Part shown: piece by piece, positions 24,570 through 37,337 of the stretch
How the letters are laid out: each line of letters starts with the position of its first letter
How positions within the stretch are numbered: the stretch's first letter is position 1
Assembly: GCA_050084985.1 (NCBI GenBank)
Contig: JBITNC010000002.1
Coordinates: 8,122,001-8,186,000, forward strand
DNA: 64,000 nucleotides
From: Nageia nagi
Taxonomy: Eukaryota > Pinophyta
Direction: 5' to 3'
The notes under the pieces: generated by a model
Seen by the model: only the letters and a program-made list of their open reading frames with translations
Told to the model about the DNA's origin: nothing
Databases searched by the model: none
Program-made: the position numbers and the translations under genes

Positions 24570-25035
24570 ATGCTCTATTAATAATCAACACATGTCTATA
24601 TACAACAGGTGACTATGAGTGATGGCTTGGCATCTCCGTGATGACTTATAGTGCACCATTGATCAGTTATTTATAAGATGGCATTATTTGATTCTCTTAT
24701 TTGAATATATGATGCATCTAACTGATTTTGTTCATGAGTTGCTTGTAACATGCAGAATCTTCTTCAGAAATGCAGGTTACTCACCTTGTGTAAGCAAGCT
24801 CATGGAGACTCACATGTCAGCTTAAAGTTGATCGACTATTATGTACAGTGAAACCAGTTGTGGTTAATGATTGTATTGTAAACCATTTTGTCAAATGGTA
24901 ATGTAGTGAGTCTCAAACTAGTTCTCAAAAAGATTCTCAAATATGTAAATGTTCTCATCTCCACTTGTATCTCTATGGAGGAGAACTCTCTCTTACTCTC
25001 TCTTCTTTCTTCTACGCTCTATCTCAATATTGCAT

Positions 25036-25045
25036 TAAGGGGGAG
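25036..25045 (+). other. Polypurine tract of E1
   Basis: AAGGGGGAG directly before the 3' LTR, the expected primer for plus-strand DNA synthesis. A near copy (AAGGGGGAGTG) also lies at the end of pol, around 24110. Confidence 0.9.
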
Positions 25046-25528
25046 TGTTAGAATTTGTAATGAAATATTGTGAATATCTAAACTCCTTGTAAATTCAATT
25101 AATCACTTAAAGGATATGTAGATACCTTAAGGGATTAATTGAATTCTTTATTATGTAGACTTTGACTTTACCATGTGGTTAGTTGGTAGGTTAAAGTTAG
25201 GTGATACATTTATTGTAACCTTAACCTTACCCTTGGGTTAAAAGGAGGTTAGGGAGGTGCTCTCAAGCTATAAATAGAGGGCCTCTCCTTTTGTAACATA
25301 ACTAAGTTTTTGGAGTAAGATTACTCTACTAGTTATGTAGGAGAGGAAGAGAATAGTTGTAAGAGGGGCATACTTGAGAATTGAGATACTAGTTGTGGAT
25401 GTACTCCCAAGGAGGGAGGAACCACATTACACTTGTGTTATCTTATGTGAATGGTGTTATCTTGTGTATGATTGAGTTTCCTAGTCTTGGTCCTTGAGGA
25501 TTAGTTTAAATCTAGCCTAAATCCTTCA
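25046..25528 (+). repeat. 3' LTR of E1
   Basis: 483 bp, same ends as the 5' LTR, followed by the target duplication TCAAT. About six differences from the 5' LTR by eye, all C/T or G/A. Confidence 0.95.
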
Positions 25529-25533
25529 TCAAT

Positions 25534-25956
25534 TAGGCCACATACTCTTCTTGTATAAAAATAATATGAGGCTCATACTAGGCTACGCCTTAGTAACTTT
25601 TTCATTCATTTTATAAATAGTAATCCTTTACCATTCTAAATTCACATCTCATTATGCTCCTAAGAGATATTTTAAGATAAATATTTTTAAAACTTTTCAC
25701 ACTTTAATTTATGTTGACATAGGCATTTCATACTTAAATTATAATATCTCAACTCAAGAAACATAACTTAATATTTTAGCTACATTCATAATGTTTTAAA
25801 CTTTCATACAAACTCAAATAAGAACTCCATTTCTTTGCATTTATTGACTGCAATTACTATTGGGTGTAAATCTTATCATATCAAGATTGTAAATAGATAG
25901 CTATTATCCCTTTGGGGATACCACATCGATTGGGTGCATGTCTTGTTGCTGGGAGT
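25534..25956. other. AT-rich spacer between E1 and E5
   Basis: No frame, repeat end or tRNA-like box recognised. It continues the host sequence interrupted by E1. Confidence 0.5.
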
Positions 25957-26459
25957 TGTTAGAAATTGTAATTTAATAGTGTAATATTTCATTTTAATAT
26001 AAATTCACTTAATGCATAAAGTATCTTTGGATAACTTAAAGTATTAAGAGAATAAATATAGAAAGATGAATGAATATAGAAATACCTTTAACCTTACCCT
26101 TAGGTTAAAAAGAGGTTAAAACATGGGTTTCTTCTTATAAATAGAGATGTACCCCTCTCATTATGTAATTTGATGAAGCATGGTAATGCTTATCTTGTAG
26201 AGTTGTAGGAATGCTCTTGTAAGAGCTTTGTAAACAAATTCTCATAAAAGAATTTTTGCAAATTTGTAGAAGAGTTATCTTGTGAGAAGTAATAAAATGA
26301 TGGTTCAAAATGGATGTACTCCCAAAAGATGAAAGAACCATTATATATGATGTGTTATTTTTTGTGTGATTGATTATTGCTTTCCTAGAAGGATGAATGT
26401 TAGATTTATTGGAGAAGCTTCAAGGTGATTTTGGTTTATGGAATCCTTCAATTCCATCA
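25957..26459 (+). repeat. 5' LTR of E5
   Basis: 503 bp. It contains the early dyad, the paired TTTAACCT...AGGTTAAA dyad, and a TATA box in CTTATAAATAGAG. Confidence 0.8.
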
Positions 26460-26946
26460 AGTGGTATCAAGAAGTAAATTTTTGATGGGACTTTGTATTT
26501 ATTGTTCATCAAAATAAGATTTTGTTGATATTTTTTTACCTAAATCCTAATTGCTAAGGTTGGTAAATTTATCCTCAAGAAGGATTGAAGTAATGCTTAC
26601 TTCATCCTTAGGAGGGTTGTGACTAAAAGTATTAGCTTGACATCTTATGACTTATAGGCATTGTTTACCATATTTTACTTCCATGTTGGAAAGTTATATC
26701 CATGACGATGGATTGTTTACCACATTGCTACTTGTACTATATAGTGGTTAAAAAAGTTTTCTCTTCTTCATAATTACATTCTTGCAGTGGTTAAAAAATT
26801 TGACCTTCTCCGTGATTGTTGAATGTTGGAGTGGTTAAAAATATTTTCCCTTCTTCACATTACAATCTTTGATAAAAAATTGCATCTTTGTTGGATGAAT
26901 GCTACATTTTTCTATTATATACATTTTAACTAGTAGCATGGTTAAG

Positions 26947-27075
26947 ATGGCATCTTGACTCACTCTTGGTAAAATCAAGTTTACTTGTTATGGCATCTTG
27001 ACTCACTCTTGGTAAAGTCAAGTTTATTTATTATGGCATCTTGACTCACTCTTGGTAAAGTCAAGTTTATTTATT
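26947..27075 (+). repeat. Three 43-bp tandem repeats inside E5
   Basis: Units at 26947-26989, 26990-27032 and 27033-27075 begin ATGGCATCTTGACTCACTC and contain AAGTCAAGTTTA or a one-base variant. Nearly identical to each other, so the duplication is recent compared with the decay around it. Confidence 0.9.
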
Positions 27076-27306
27076 TATGGCTTATGCTTTGCCTTATAAA
27101 TCTTAGCTTTGTGTTTGGTCATGTTAGCATTTACGGTTTAAAAAGTTATTTTTTGATCATTTGTGATATGAAGATAACATGGTCACATAAGTATTTATTT
27201 GGTAAAATTATCATCAAAAGGGGTAATTAAATTATGAATATATTATGATGTGTGACACCTTCATATACCCTCATATACCCCTTTAATAAATACAAAATAA
27301 CGATAT

Positions 27307-27340
27307 AAAATAAATAAATAAATAAATAAATAAATAAATC
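27307..27340 (+). repeat. (AAAT)n microsatellite
   Basis: About eight AAAT units inside E5. Just downstream (about 27420-27520) two imperfect copies of a unit containing CACATATGATATTGTT follow. Confidence 0.9.
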
Positions 27341-27970
27341 AAAAATCAATTTTTTTGATAAAGTTTGATGATATTTTTGATATCATTATTTGAGAATGCA
27401 TATTACTTGGTTGATAGTGCATTTGTTGGTGTTGTGCACATATGATATTGTTAATATCATATTATGTTGATGTTATGCACATATGATATTGTTGATATCA
27501 TGTTATGATTGATACATTTTGTTTAGTATGCACATGTGATATATACTTGATGTATGTCATCTTTAATATTATGTATATGTGATGATTTGGTATTTTTGAT
27601 TAGTTTATGGATAACATCTATCTTATATGAGTGTATATGATGTATCTAATTGATCTTATTTATAAGTTGCGTGTAGCTTGCAGGTTTTTCTTGAGATTGT
27701 AGGTTACTTCAGGTATGTAGGCTCATCAAGGCTCATCATATCAACATGTTGAATGACTACTCTTGTACAAAGAAACTATTTTTTAGTTAACGATTATATT
27801 GTAAAGTATTTGTTAAAATGGTTAAGTAGTTGAGCCATTGCAGAACCATCTATATTCTATTATTTTATCAAATATGTAAAAGTTCTTATCTCCACTTGTA
27901 TCTCTTTGGAGAACTCTCTTATTTTTTTTTATCTTTTCAACTTTCTACCTAATATTACATTAAGGGGGAG

Positions 27971-28411
27971 TGTTAGAAATTGTAATTTAATATTGTATAA
28001 TATTTCTCTTTAATATAAATTCACTTAATACTTAAAGTATCTTTGGATACCTTAAAGTATTAAGAAAATAAATATAAAAAGATAAATAAATATAAAAACA
28101 CCTTTAACCTTACCCTTGGGTTAAAAATAGGTTAAAAGATTAGTTTTTTCTTATAAATAAAAAGGTTCATTATATAATTGAATGAAGTATGGTAATGCTT
28201 ATCTTGTAGAGTTGTAAGAAAGAGAGTTATCTTGTGAGAAGTAATAGAATAATGGTTCAAAATGTATGCACTTCCAAGAGATGAAGGAACCATTATATAT
28301 AATATATTATTTTTTAAGTAATTGATTATTACTTTGCTAGAAAGATGAATGTTAGATTTGTTGGAGAAGCTTCAAGGTGATATTGGTTTACGAAATTCTT
28401 CAATTCCATCA
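27971..28411 (+). repeat. 3' LTR of E5
   Basis: 441 bp, follows a polypurine tract, ends TTCCATCA. Shorter than the 5' LTR by internal deletion. The early dyad is at 28020-28068. Confidence 0.8.
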
Positions 28412-30356
28412 CTCGTATGTGTGATTGATTCAAATGTAAAACGATTAAGATTTCATTCAAAAATACATCCTCCAACTTAATTGAAAAAAATAGAAAGCTA
28501 TTTATTTAATTATTTCATATCAACGATTTCTAAATCATGAACCTATCACCTTTTGTAGCTTGTTAAACGAAGCTACAAAATTTGAGATATTAAATTTTTA
28601 TGTTTAATTAAATTTCCAATTATCTTATTTTTGAATAAGATTTTTGGTGGTATGGAATGATTGAAACATTCCTTAGAATCACTCATTAGAAAGTTCTTTG
28701 TCTCAAGAAGCTCTTAGAATAGAGAGTTTGAGAAATGAATCCCAAATGTGCGAGCTACGCTTTAAAATGTCCACCAATCCCTATTTGATAAATTAATTCA
28801 TTTTTTATTAAATAATCCATCAAAGCAGATACAAATTTCAAATGCATTATTCTTCACCAATCAATAATGGGTCATATAATCACTCATTTTGATCGATGCT
28901 AAGTGAAGAATGCTACAAATTTGGTTTCATGAAATACTAGGATCCAACATAGAAGTTACACTATTTTGTCCCCATAAACCTATATGAAACAAATTGCTTA
29001 TATTTTAATAAAGTTAAAAAATTAAATATTAAGTATTTTTAACATAAATCAACATTTTTTATTATTTTTATTATAAAAAATATTATAAATCTCTGATATT
29101 TAAAATATGATAATTGTAGGTTTTGAAGAAACACAAATTTCCTTATAGGGATGGACATGTCATTCCTCATAAGCATTAAGATTATCTCACTAAATACAAG
29201 TAACATAAGAAAAAAAATGTAGAGGCATATAAAAGATTCATGCATTGATAGATAAATGCCTTAGTAAATTATAATCTCATGGAATGCACTGATTATAGGT
29301 TGTGCATAAGTAAGTTTTCTAAAAGGAGAGCGCAGTGCTAAGTGTAGGCCAAACTCTACAATGATTACCAACATTATTATCTAGAGTAGATACATTTCTA
29401 TATGTAAGCCAAGATCTGCAACCATTACCAACATTCCTATATAAAGTAGAAGGTGAATCTCACTTGGTAGGATGGAGGGACCATGTTTACAAATATGTTG
29501 TTATCCTCTCTCAACTCGACTAATAGAAATACTTCATCGAATAGAGGGACCATGTATACAAATTTATTATCATCCTCTCTCAACCTAACCAATAGAAATA
29601 TATTAGTTGGATTGAGAGACCATGTCAACAAATCTGCCTCCTTCACCTCTTATCTTGACATGATCTCTCTCAGAAAACTTAATCAACCACCAACATCCTC
29701 CTCTTATATGCATGCGATCAAATCTTTAATTTGTATTATGCATTTAGGGTTCTTTAATCCTATAAATAAGATCAATCTCTCCTTTCATACTCAATTGGTC
29801 AGGTTAAAGATATGGAGAAGAAGATGAGGGTCCATGAGTTATGCCGTGAACCTTTGGTTGTTTATTTCCATAGCTAAGAAAATATTATTTTAGGAGATGA
29901 ATATATGGAAAAAATATGTCACATAAGAATGTTGATAAACCTTAATTGGATAGGAAGTCACATAAGAATATGTAAATATGGAAATATGTGGTCACAAGAT
30001 TGAATATGCCACTACTACACAAATCCCATTTATCATTAGGGAAAGCATTAGGTTGTGTTTGAAAAGTTTTCTGATTGCATTGGTGACTGACACCATCAAA
30101 TGGTATCAATTTCCTTTTTTTTTTAAACTTTTCCTAATGTTTTTGATGTTATTTCTAACACCAAATCTAATGCTATTTTATACCAATTCTAAGGCTAAAT
30201 GGTGTTAATAATGGTGTTAGAATGACCTAGAAAACTAAAAAAAAGTGCACAAATTTACACGTAGATCAAGATTATCTACATATCAATTTTCGATTAAGGC
30301 ACATATATCCATGGTTTATACATACATCAAATACTCTTTAAAAGTAGATTTCTATC
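28412..30356. other. AT-rich spacer with a trace of PPR sequence
   Basis: Mostly unrecognised. At about 29268-29306 the plus strand reads IISWNALIIGCA, the typical start of a PPR repeat. It has no good continuation, so this is at most a fragment related to the PPR pseudogene downstream. Confidence 0.4.
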
Positions 30357-31000
30357 ATGAGATGGATGGTTGAAGGATATAATACATATTTTTCTTACTA
30401 CATATATAGATGCATACTAATCTCTACAATCTTCAACATGGCTTCATCCCTTGTAGACCTACATCACCAACAATGCCCTTCCATAGGGAAAACTCCTTCA
30501 TTAACTCATCAATGGCATCAAACTTATTTGACCCATTCACACACAAGTTCCAGCAATATGTATTTCAACTATGAAAGTTTGGTGGAATCTTGTGAAGTTT
30601 TTGATTGTATGACTAAATGAGACATACTCTCATGGAATATAATAATTTTAGGTTACCAAATATATGGCTTTATTGAATAGGCATTAACGTTGTTTCACTA
30701 AATGCAAAAAATATTAGGAGTAGTCCAACCAAAGCAATTCACCTTTTCCATCACCCCCAAAGCATGTACCAAACATGGGAGATTTGCAATAGGGTTTATA
30801 AATACATCAAATACTCTTTAAAATAAATTTTAGAATTCTAAATACATGGCTTTCCTGGACAAGCATTAATACTATTTCACCAAATGCAACAAACAACAAT
30901 ACTAGTCTAACCATATCAATTCACCTTTACCAATGTCACAAAAATGGGAGATTCACAACATGGTTTATACATATATCAAAGACTCTTTAAAATAAGATTT
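30357..31000 (+). pseudogene. Decayed PPR (PLS-type) gene fragment
   Basis: In one frame from about 30540: NMYFNYESLVESCEVFDCM, stop, DILSWNIIILGYQIYGFIE, stop, ALTLFH, stop, MQ, then QPKQFTFSITPKACTKHG. This follows the PLS repeat order seen in plant organelle RNA-binding PPR proteins. From about 30838 a second, frame-shifted copy of part of the repeat reads IHGFPGQALILFHQMQ and then YQFTFTNV, with DNA clearly similar to 30650-30760, so the fragment contains a partial tandem duplication. Several stops and shifts rule out function. No start, targeting peptide or C-terminal E/DYW domain was seen. Confidence 0.75.
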
Positions 31001-34000
31001 AATGGATTAGGAATCAAATAATATATATTTTTTTCTCAAAATTCTAAGTTCTAACATTAATATTATCATAGAAGCTAATGTTGTGTGATGCCTCTTGATG
31101 CCAGTTTTGATGCCTCTCAATGCTAATTTTGATGTTGTCCAATACCAATAATGATGTTGTTTGATGCTAATGATGATATTGTATGATGTCATATATGATG
31201 CCAATGATGATGATATGTGAAACTAAAAGTGATACCTTATGATGCTAGTAGTGACATCCCTTGACATCCTATGATGCCAAATTTGATATTGTTATTGATG
31301 TCGCATGATGCTAAAAGTGATTCTAATGTCTAATACCATGTGACTCTAATTATGACGTCAATTGTGATGCCTATATTAAGGGTATATTAGTGATTCCCTT
31401 GACATCAAGAAATAAATTAGAAGGTTTTAAAAAAGCACACTACATCTCGATGCCATCTTTGATGCTCGACATAATTTATTTAGTATTGTACCACATTTTA
31501 TGTTCTCTTTTCATATATAGATACTAATATAGATAGCCAAGATGATCTTCCAAGAGTAATATATTGATGAAAGATATTTGAATCAATAAGTCACCCTGAT
31601 GTAGATGGATTGATGTTTATAACATAGTTTATGTTGTGTTCGAAGATTAAACGAAGAAGCATGAAGAAAGACTCACGGGAGGGTCACTTAAATATAAAGC
31701 CTTCAAAACACGTGTGTTCATAGGATTCTTTAAAAACCCCTATTTTTAAAATTTAACACTTTATCATTTTATTTATTAAACCCCTTATGTTAAACCCCTA
31801 TATAATAAATAATAACCTTTTTAAGAAATTATAGTTTAAAAATTATATTCAAATCACTTGCAACTTCAAAGAGTAAATAGGGAAAAAGCTAAAATAATTC
31901 ACAACAAAAATGATAAAGAACTTTCCATTAACAAAATGTAAAATTACAAGAAATTCCAACACTTCATGCCCAAAACTAGTTTCATTAATTAAGAGCTCAT
32001 CGGTTGGAGTACATGAAGGTATTATGAAAGGAGCTACATACATGTATAAATATGAAATCACCACCAATAAAAATGCAAAAAAATATGGTTTACATGTGAA
32101 ACCATAATTAATGCTTACAATGGTAGGTGGGATTTTAAAATATAAAATCATAATATATACCTAATACAAGGGAACATATTAAATATTCAAAAAGAATATG
32201 GCATAGGACCTTTAACATAAAAATTCAATAAAATTTGAAAAGGCCCCCAAATGCAAAAGCATAAATAATAAGAGATCCACTAATTAATAATAAATTCAAT
32301 CCACCAAATATATTTAGATATAATATTTTGTATAAATACACCCCTACCCCCTCCCCTTTTGAAATACTTACCAATATACTAATAGTTCAACTTGATATTA
32401 AAATACCCCTTGTATGCACTCATGTGGTATTTGCCATTTCCTAACAGTGATCCCCTTGTGGAAAGACTCAAGCTTGCCTGATAAGGTCATATTTAAAATA
32501 CCATAACTTTTATACTAGAAATCCATTTTTTTTAATTGTTTGAAGTGTTGGAAATAAGTGTAAGAGAGCTTGAACATAGAAATATAAAAATTGAAATTTG
32601 AAATTCTAACACACATAGAAACTTAAATATTCCTTATTCATCCTTGGAGTTAATAAATCAAAGAAGGGAGTGTTTAATTATTTTTATTTTTATTTTAACT
32701 CGTGCTCAAAGATTTCATTTATGTTCTAATATGAGGATCTTGTTTGTAGGATGAAATTATACATAGCATTTATGAAAATTCTCTAGAAGTAGCATGTGGA
32801 AAGTATAATGCACAATGATAAAGAACCAAAGGGAAAGTATCAATTGAGGATCAAACAATAAGTACAATGGGTCAAGTAGATGGAAACTTTGAAAAGTATG
32901 AAGAAATTCTAACCAAATCCAAAGGAGTACAATATATTCAAATTAGTATGGTTGAGAGTTTTCACTACTAACAAATTGTAGAAGAACTTTATTTATCATT
33001 AAAATATCATGAAAAATATCCTTTGATAATATAGATACATAGTATGTCCTATTTCATGTTCACGGACATGAATCTCAATATAATTAAATGTTATGTCTTA
33101 ATTTTGATGTAATTTTATCAAAATATGGTTAAAATTAGTTTAACCATATTTAAAGTTACTCAATAAGGTAGCTAGATTTTGATAAAAATTTCAAGAGTCT
33201 AGGTGAATGAAAGGTCAAGGTAGTTGAAGATTCAAACCTTCTCATAGCATTAAAAATTCAAAGAGGCTCTTCATTTGTGCAATATCTCTATGAAGATTGA
33301 ATAATTGATGTAACAAGGATTATGATATATCAATAAAGACATTATTTTGCTTCTATCTTGTGTTGTTAATTTCTTATGAGATCATTTTGAAGATGAACAT
33401 TAAGATTACAAGTCTTTATGTAGAAATTTTTCCTTTAGTTCTAAATTGATATCTTTTTATGGATTTATAAAGTTCTAATAGTTAACTTTTGAAGGTATAG
33501 ATAAAATTTTATGCAAGATGTTCAACATTAGATAAACATCTTGAGAAGAGACATACATATTGTGATGAATTTTTATCTTAGTATAAAACCAAGTTAGAAA
33601 AAATATTTGAAAGAAATATGAGAAACTAACAATTTAATTAGCTATATATGGTTGAATTGGATTAAGTGATTTCTCTTACAAGAAATATTCAGTAAGAGTT
33701 ATGACACTAATATGAAGAGAAACCTATTTTATTGCTTGAGGATCACCTCATAAAAAAGGATGTTTATAATCCCTTGTTGTCCCATTTTTTCATGAAAAGA
33801 ATAAGTGGTTAACACGTACAATTTGGTTTTGGTTCATACATTCATGGATTGGTTTGAAATATTCATGCTAAAGAATCAATATATATGCAAAAGATCTAAA
33901 TTGAAGATTCTCATGCGAAATGAAAATTTTGAAGGATCATGAGTAAAGAAAGTTTGGATATTTTCAAAATGCTACATCACTAACCTTGCCTCAAATTATG

Positions 34001-35800
34001 AATGAAGGTTAGGACCAATAAGATAAATCTTGAATTTTACAAAGAAACTTGATATTAGACTTTTGAATGATTGTATACTTAGCTAAGAAAATCTATTGAG
34101 ATGAAACTTAAGATGATATCAATATCCTAAAATATCTGATGATGTGTGAAATTGATATAAGTAAAATTTTCATTACCAAACCTCCTTGAAAAGGGAATAA
34201 TGGTAATGATGTTAGTATGAGAGGGTACGAGTATTGAACACTATATGAGAAATAAAAATCAATTGGAGATGATTATGTATGCATATGAGTCATCTAAAAA
34301 AATAATTTAATTATATAGTCTTGGGGAGAAAGCTCATCATCACTTTAAATCTTGTGAAATGGGAAACTTTATTGAAAACAAAATCCTTTTAAAGGGGTTA
34401 TGAATATAGAATTTGAAGAGTTAACAACTTTTTAAAGAATAGAGTAGAATCAAGTTTGATTTTATGAGATAAGATGAAGTAAGAAGATATAGAAGATTAG
34501 AGGATGAATGCAATACTATAGTTACTATAACCTAATTGGAAGAATTAGAACTAACATCCTAGAAAAATCACTATCAAGAACTAATATGTACACTTCCACA
34601 AATTGATGACTTGATGGAGCAAGTAAAGCATGCTAGGTAATTCATTAAGTAGAATTTAAAATAAACATATGTATACATATTTAAATCAAACCAAGAAAAT
34701 CTATTTAAAAGATACCATATCATTTCCTCTTAATCTTTTATTTCACACACACACATACTTTTATTATTAACGTAATATCATATTATGTAATTCAATTTTA
34801 TTATTGAAATTTTTTTTTATATAATGCAAATACTAGAAAGGTATCTTAAATATATATCTAAAAATACTAAGAGGTATCAATCTTTAGGTACCTATTAAAT
34901 GTTTTGGTAGTGTGATATTCAAGATAGATGCTTAAAGACAGATGCCTCTTGATGGTTATTTTGGTAGTGTGATATTCAAGAAAGTAACATCATGTTTCAT
35001 TTTAACTATGAATCATCATTAATAAGTGAATTTTTGGATTTTCTAAATTTGTATTTATTGAATTTGGGAAGTAGAAACATGTCTTGAGTTACTAAAATTT
35101 TTAGAAAGTCAAGTCATTTCAAGGTCAATTCGCCAAAAATTTATAATAATTTTTTGAAGTTAAATTCAAATTTTCTATTCCATGAAACATATATCTATGG
35201 CCTTATTCACCTAAAAATGATAAGTAAAAATTTAAACCTTTAGATATTTACCTTTTACATTTTATCATATATATATATATGAATGATTTTTTTTTTTTCA
35301 TTTCTTGTGTGTTTATACATAAAATTTGTGTAAAAATATGGTAAAATTATCATACCAATAGTTTTGTGAGGTTGAAGACAATTAACTTGAGCTAGAAATT
35401 TACTTGTAACATTTGGTATATGAAAGATGGTGAGCAACATTGGAACGTACTTTCAAAAATACTACTTCTTTTATTGATGATAATAAACGAAAGAGATAAA
35501 GAAGCATAATAAAGGCCACCATCAATGCCAATATGCTAGTTGCATTGCCTAACAACCAGCTATGGTGGTCTTCTTCAACCTTATCTTTTGCATGTCAACG
35601 ATAGGCACCACTTCGATAAACACTCGAATATATAAGTTTTCAATGGTAATCGCTAATATATTCTTTAGATTGGTCACTAGCTAATATATGCATATACTAA
35701 TAATGGGTTTCATCAGCCAATATTGTTTGTCAACCTTGTGAACTTGGACACAGTCCAATAACGTGTTTTCAGATAAGATATGTGACGTTTTTTTATGTGT
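31001..35800. other. AT-rich spacer with degenerate TGATGCC repeats
   Basis: At about 31070-31400 short imperfect repeats of TGATGCC, TGATGTT and TGATGCTAA form a degenerate satellite-like tract. From 31.9 to 35.2 kb there is no frame with a recognisable domain. The plus strand at about 32.8-34.6 kb has many short open pieces, possibly a very old coding sequence or retroelement, but I cannot name it. I see no LTR ends. Confidence 0.45.
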
Positions 35801-35816
35801 GCATTTTGATTTGAAA

Positions 35817-35920
35817 TTTCGTTCGCTTCATTGAGTGACTACTGACTTGGTCTTTTGAGATTAAGAAAAAACATTCTGCCTTTCTTTTGGTCGGTACCGG
35901 AATTACATATTTACTCAGAA
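35817..35920 (+). promoter_or_regulatory. Upstream region of SRK2
   Basis: Carries the same three blocks in the same order and near spacing as SRK1 (see 541-830), ending directly at the ATG. Confidence 0.5.
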
Positions 35921-36878
35921 ATGAAGACGTCCAAATTTTGGGGCTCGATGGCTTTGGCGCTGCTTTTGCTTACAAAAACCTGCCATGCCGCAGACACCAT
36001 GGCCGTGGGCGAAACTCTCACCGGCGTTCAAACTCTAAAGTCTGCTAACAGCACCTTCAAATTGGGTTTCTTCAACCTCAACAACACGGGAAACTGGTAT
36101 CTCGGCATCTGGTACGCCAAACTCCCCGTCATGACCATCGTCTCGATTGCCAACAGAGACCACCCGCTCAAGAACAATTCCGGCAGTCTGAGCCTCACGG
36201 ACGACGGAAGTCTCGTGTTGTCGTACGGGAATTCCGTTATCTGGTCCACCAACAATACCAGGAAGGCGTCGTCCTTCGCAATAACGGACACCGGGAATTT
36301 GATTGTGTATGGTGAGGGCAACAAGTCGGAGATTACGTGGCAGAGCTTCGACAACCCGGGTAACACATTCCTGCCGGGGATGAACATAACTGTGATTTGG
36401 AAGCTGGATCCCGACGGAGTGAACCAATTAGTGCTAATGTGGCGAAGCTCTAAAAAGTATTGGGAATCCGGCATGTGGAATGGTCAGTTCTTCAGCAATA
36501 TCCCCGAAATGATAGGGCCTAACATGTATGATTACATCTTCTTTGATAATGGCACCTACAAGTACTTCACGTTCTCTGTCAAAAAGAGGGTAAATACTTT
36601 GCCACGTTACGTCCTGTCGGAGAACGGGAACATCCAACTGTCCACGCTTCTAAACACGGGCAACGAGTGGAAGTCGTTCTGGGTGTGGGTTCAGCCGCTT
36701 TACCAGTGCCAAGTCTACGCTCTTTGCGGAGGCTACGCTTCTTGCCGACCGGACAACGTGCAATTTTGCAGCTGCTTGAACGGGTTCACCCCGGTGGATG
36801 CGCTCACGTGGCAGGCAGGGGTCTGGTCTGGCGGGTGCACCCGCCTTACCGCCCTCGACTGTAAGGCTGGTGGCAACA
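35921..36878 (+). pseudogene. SRK2, 5' part: lectin and S-domain half of a G-type lectin receptor kinase
   Basis: Close relative of SRK1 starting at the equivalent ATG: signal peptide, bulb-lectin domain, S-locus glycoprotein region and the EGF-like cysteine cluster. Against SRK1 it lacks about 22 residues (the block with TTWKSPWDPSPG), an in-frame loss of about 66 bp near 36400. The frame runs open until a Gypsy element begins at 36879, where a stop occurs at once. The first half of the PAN-type region is the last gene sequence before the break. The rest of the gene resumes at 52558, 15.7 kb away. Before the insertion the gene would have been a membrane receptor kinase like SRK1. Confidence 0.93.
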
Positions 36879-37335
36879 TATGAGAGGGTGCGCCTCTCAT
36901 GGTGGGGCAAGGGGTCATGCGCATGCGATGGCATGTGGGCATGGCACCTCAAAGCATGGTTAGGATGGGTTAGCTGGTTGGGCCGGACTAATCACCACAG
37001 TCTCATCTTGTTGGAACATTTAAGACTAGGAACACTTGGATAGTGGGCCGGAAGCCAATGGAGTCCATGGATTATCTATGCTTGGGGTGGATGGAAGTAC
37101 CACGATGAGGGAGTCGTGGTCAGCGAGCAAGGTGGCTTTGGGCCACTCTCTGTTGGTTCTCGATAAGTGGTGTCAGCCTGTGGCCGGTTGGATCGGACCA
37201 TGACCTATCGGACTGGTTGGATGATGCATGGTGGAACCTTGGGCGATTGGCATGGTGCGAGTTGTGTCAGGTCAAGGGTTGGGTTGTTAAGTTGGTTGCC
37301 TACCTCTTAGGGGTGGCACAACTAGCACTGTCATA
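36879..37335 (+). repeat. 5' LTR of the Gypsy element
   Basis: 457 bp, GC-richer than its surroundings, starts TATGAGAGGGTGCGC and ends CTGTCATA. Confidence 0.9.
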
Positions 37336-37337
37336 GT

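Larger units (their letters stand above)
16956..25528 (+). mobile_element. E1: complete Ty1/Copia retrotransposon with inactivated gag-pol
   Basis: Two 483-bp LTRs (TG...CA) flank an 8.57-kb element with a 5-bp target duplication TCAAT (16951-16955 and 25529-25533). A primer-binding site (TGGTATCAGAGC, initiator Met-tRNA type) is at 17441 and a polypurine tract is at 25036-25045. The leader is about 2.75 kb, with a GC-rich PPR-bearing block and a conserved module. Then comes one gag-pol frame with four stops, then a hairpin array. The LTRs differ at about six positions by eye, all transitions. Confidence 0.97.
25957..28411 (+). mobile_element. E5: short Copia relative without gag-pol
   Basis: LTRs at 25957-26459 and 27971-28411, both starting TGTTAGAAATTG and ending TTCCATCA, flank only 1.5 kb. 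After the 5' LTR a primer-binding-like TGGTATCAAGAAG starts at 26462, and before the 3' LTR is TTAAGGGGGAG. The 3' part (about 27650-27960) is clearly related to the 3' region of E1-E3, but gag, pol and the hairpin array are absent. The LTRs are a related subfamily with the same dyads and TATA position. The 3' LTR is about 60 bp shorter. Flanks GGAGT and CTCGT do not match, so the two ends may come from a recombination between copies. It would depend on proteins from other elements. Confidence 0.8.

Noticed and set aside
25952-28416. Target duplication for E5
   Set aside because: GGAGT and CTCGT do not match under any plausible end choice I tried.
32880-34640. Possible old retroelement or gene on the plus strand
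   Set aside because: Short open pieces suggest ancient coding sequence, but no motif of gag, pol, kinase or PPR could be matched, so no call is made.
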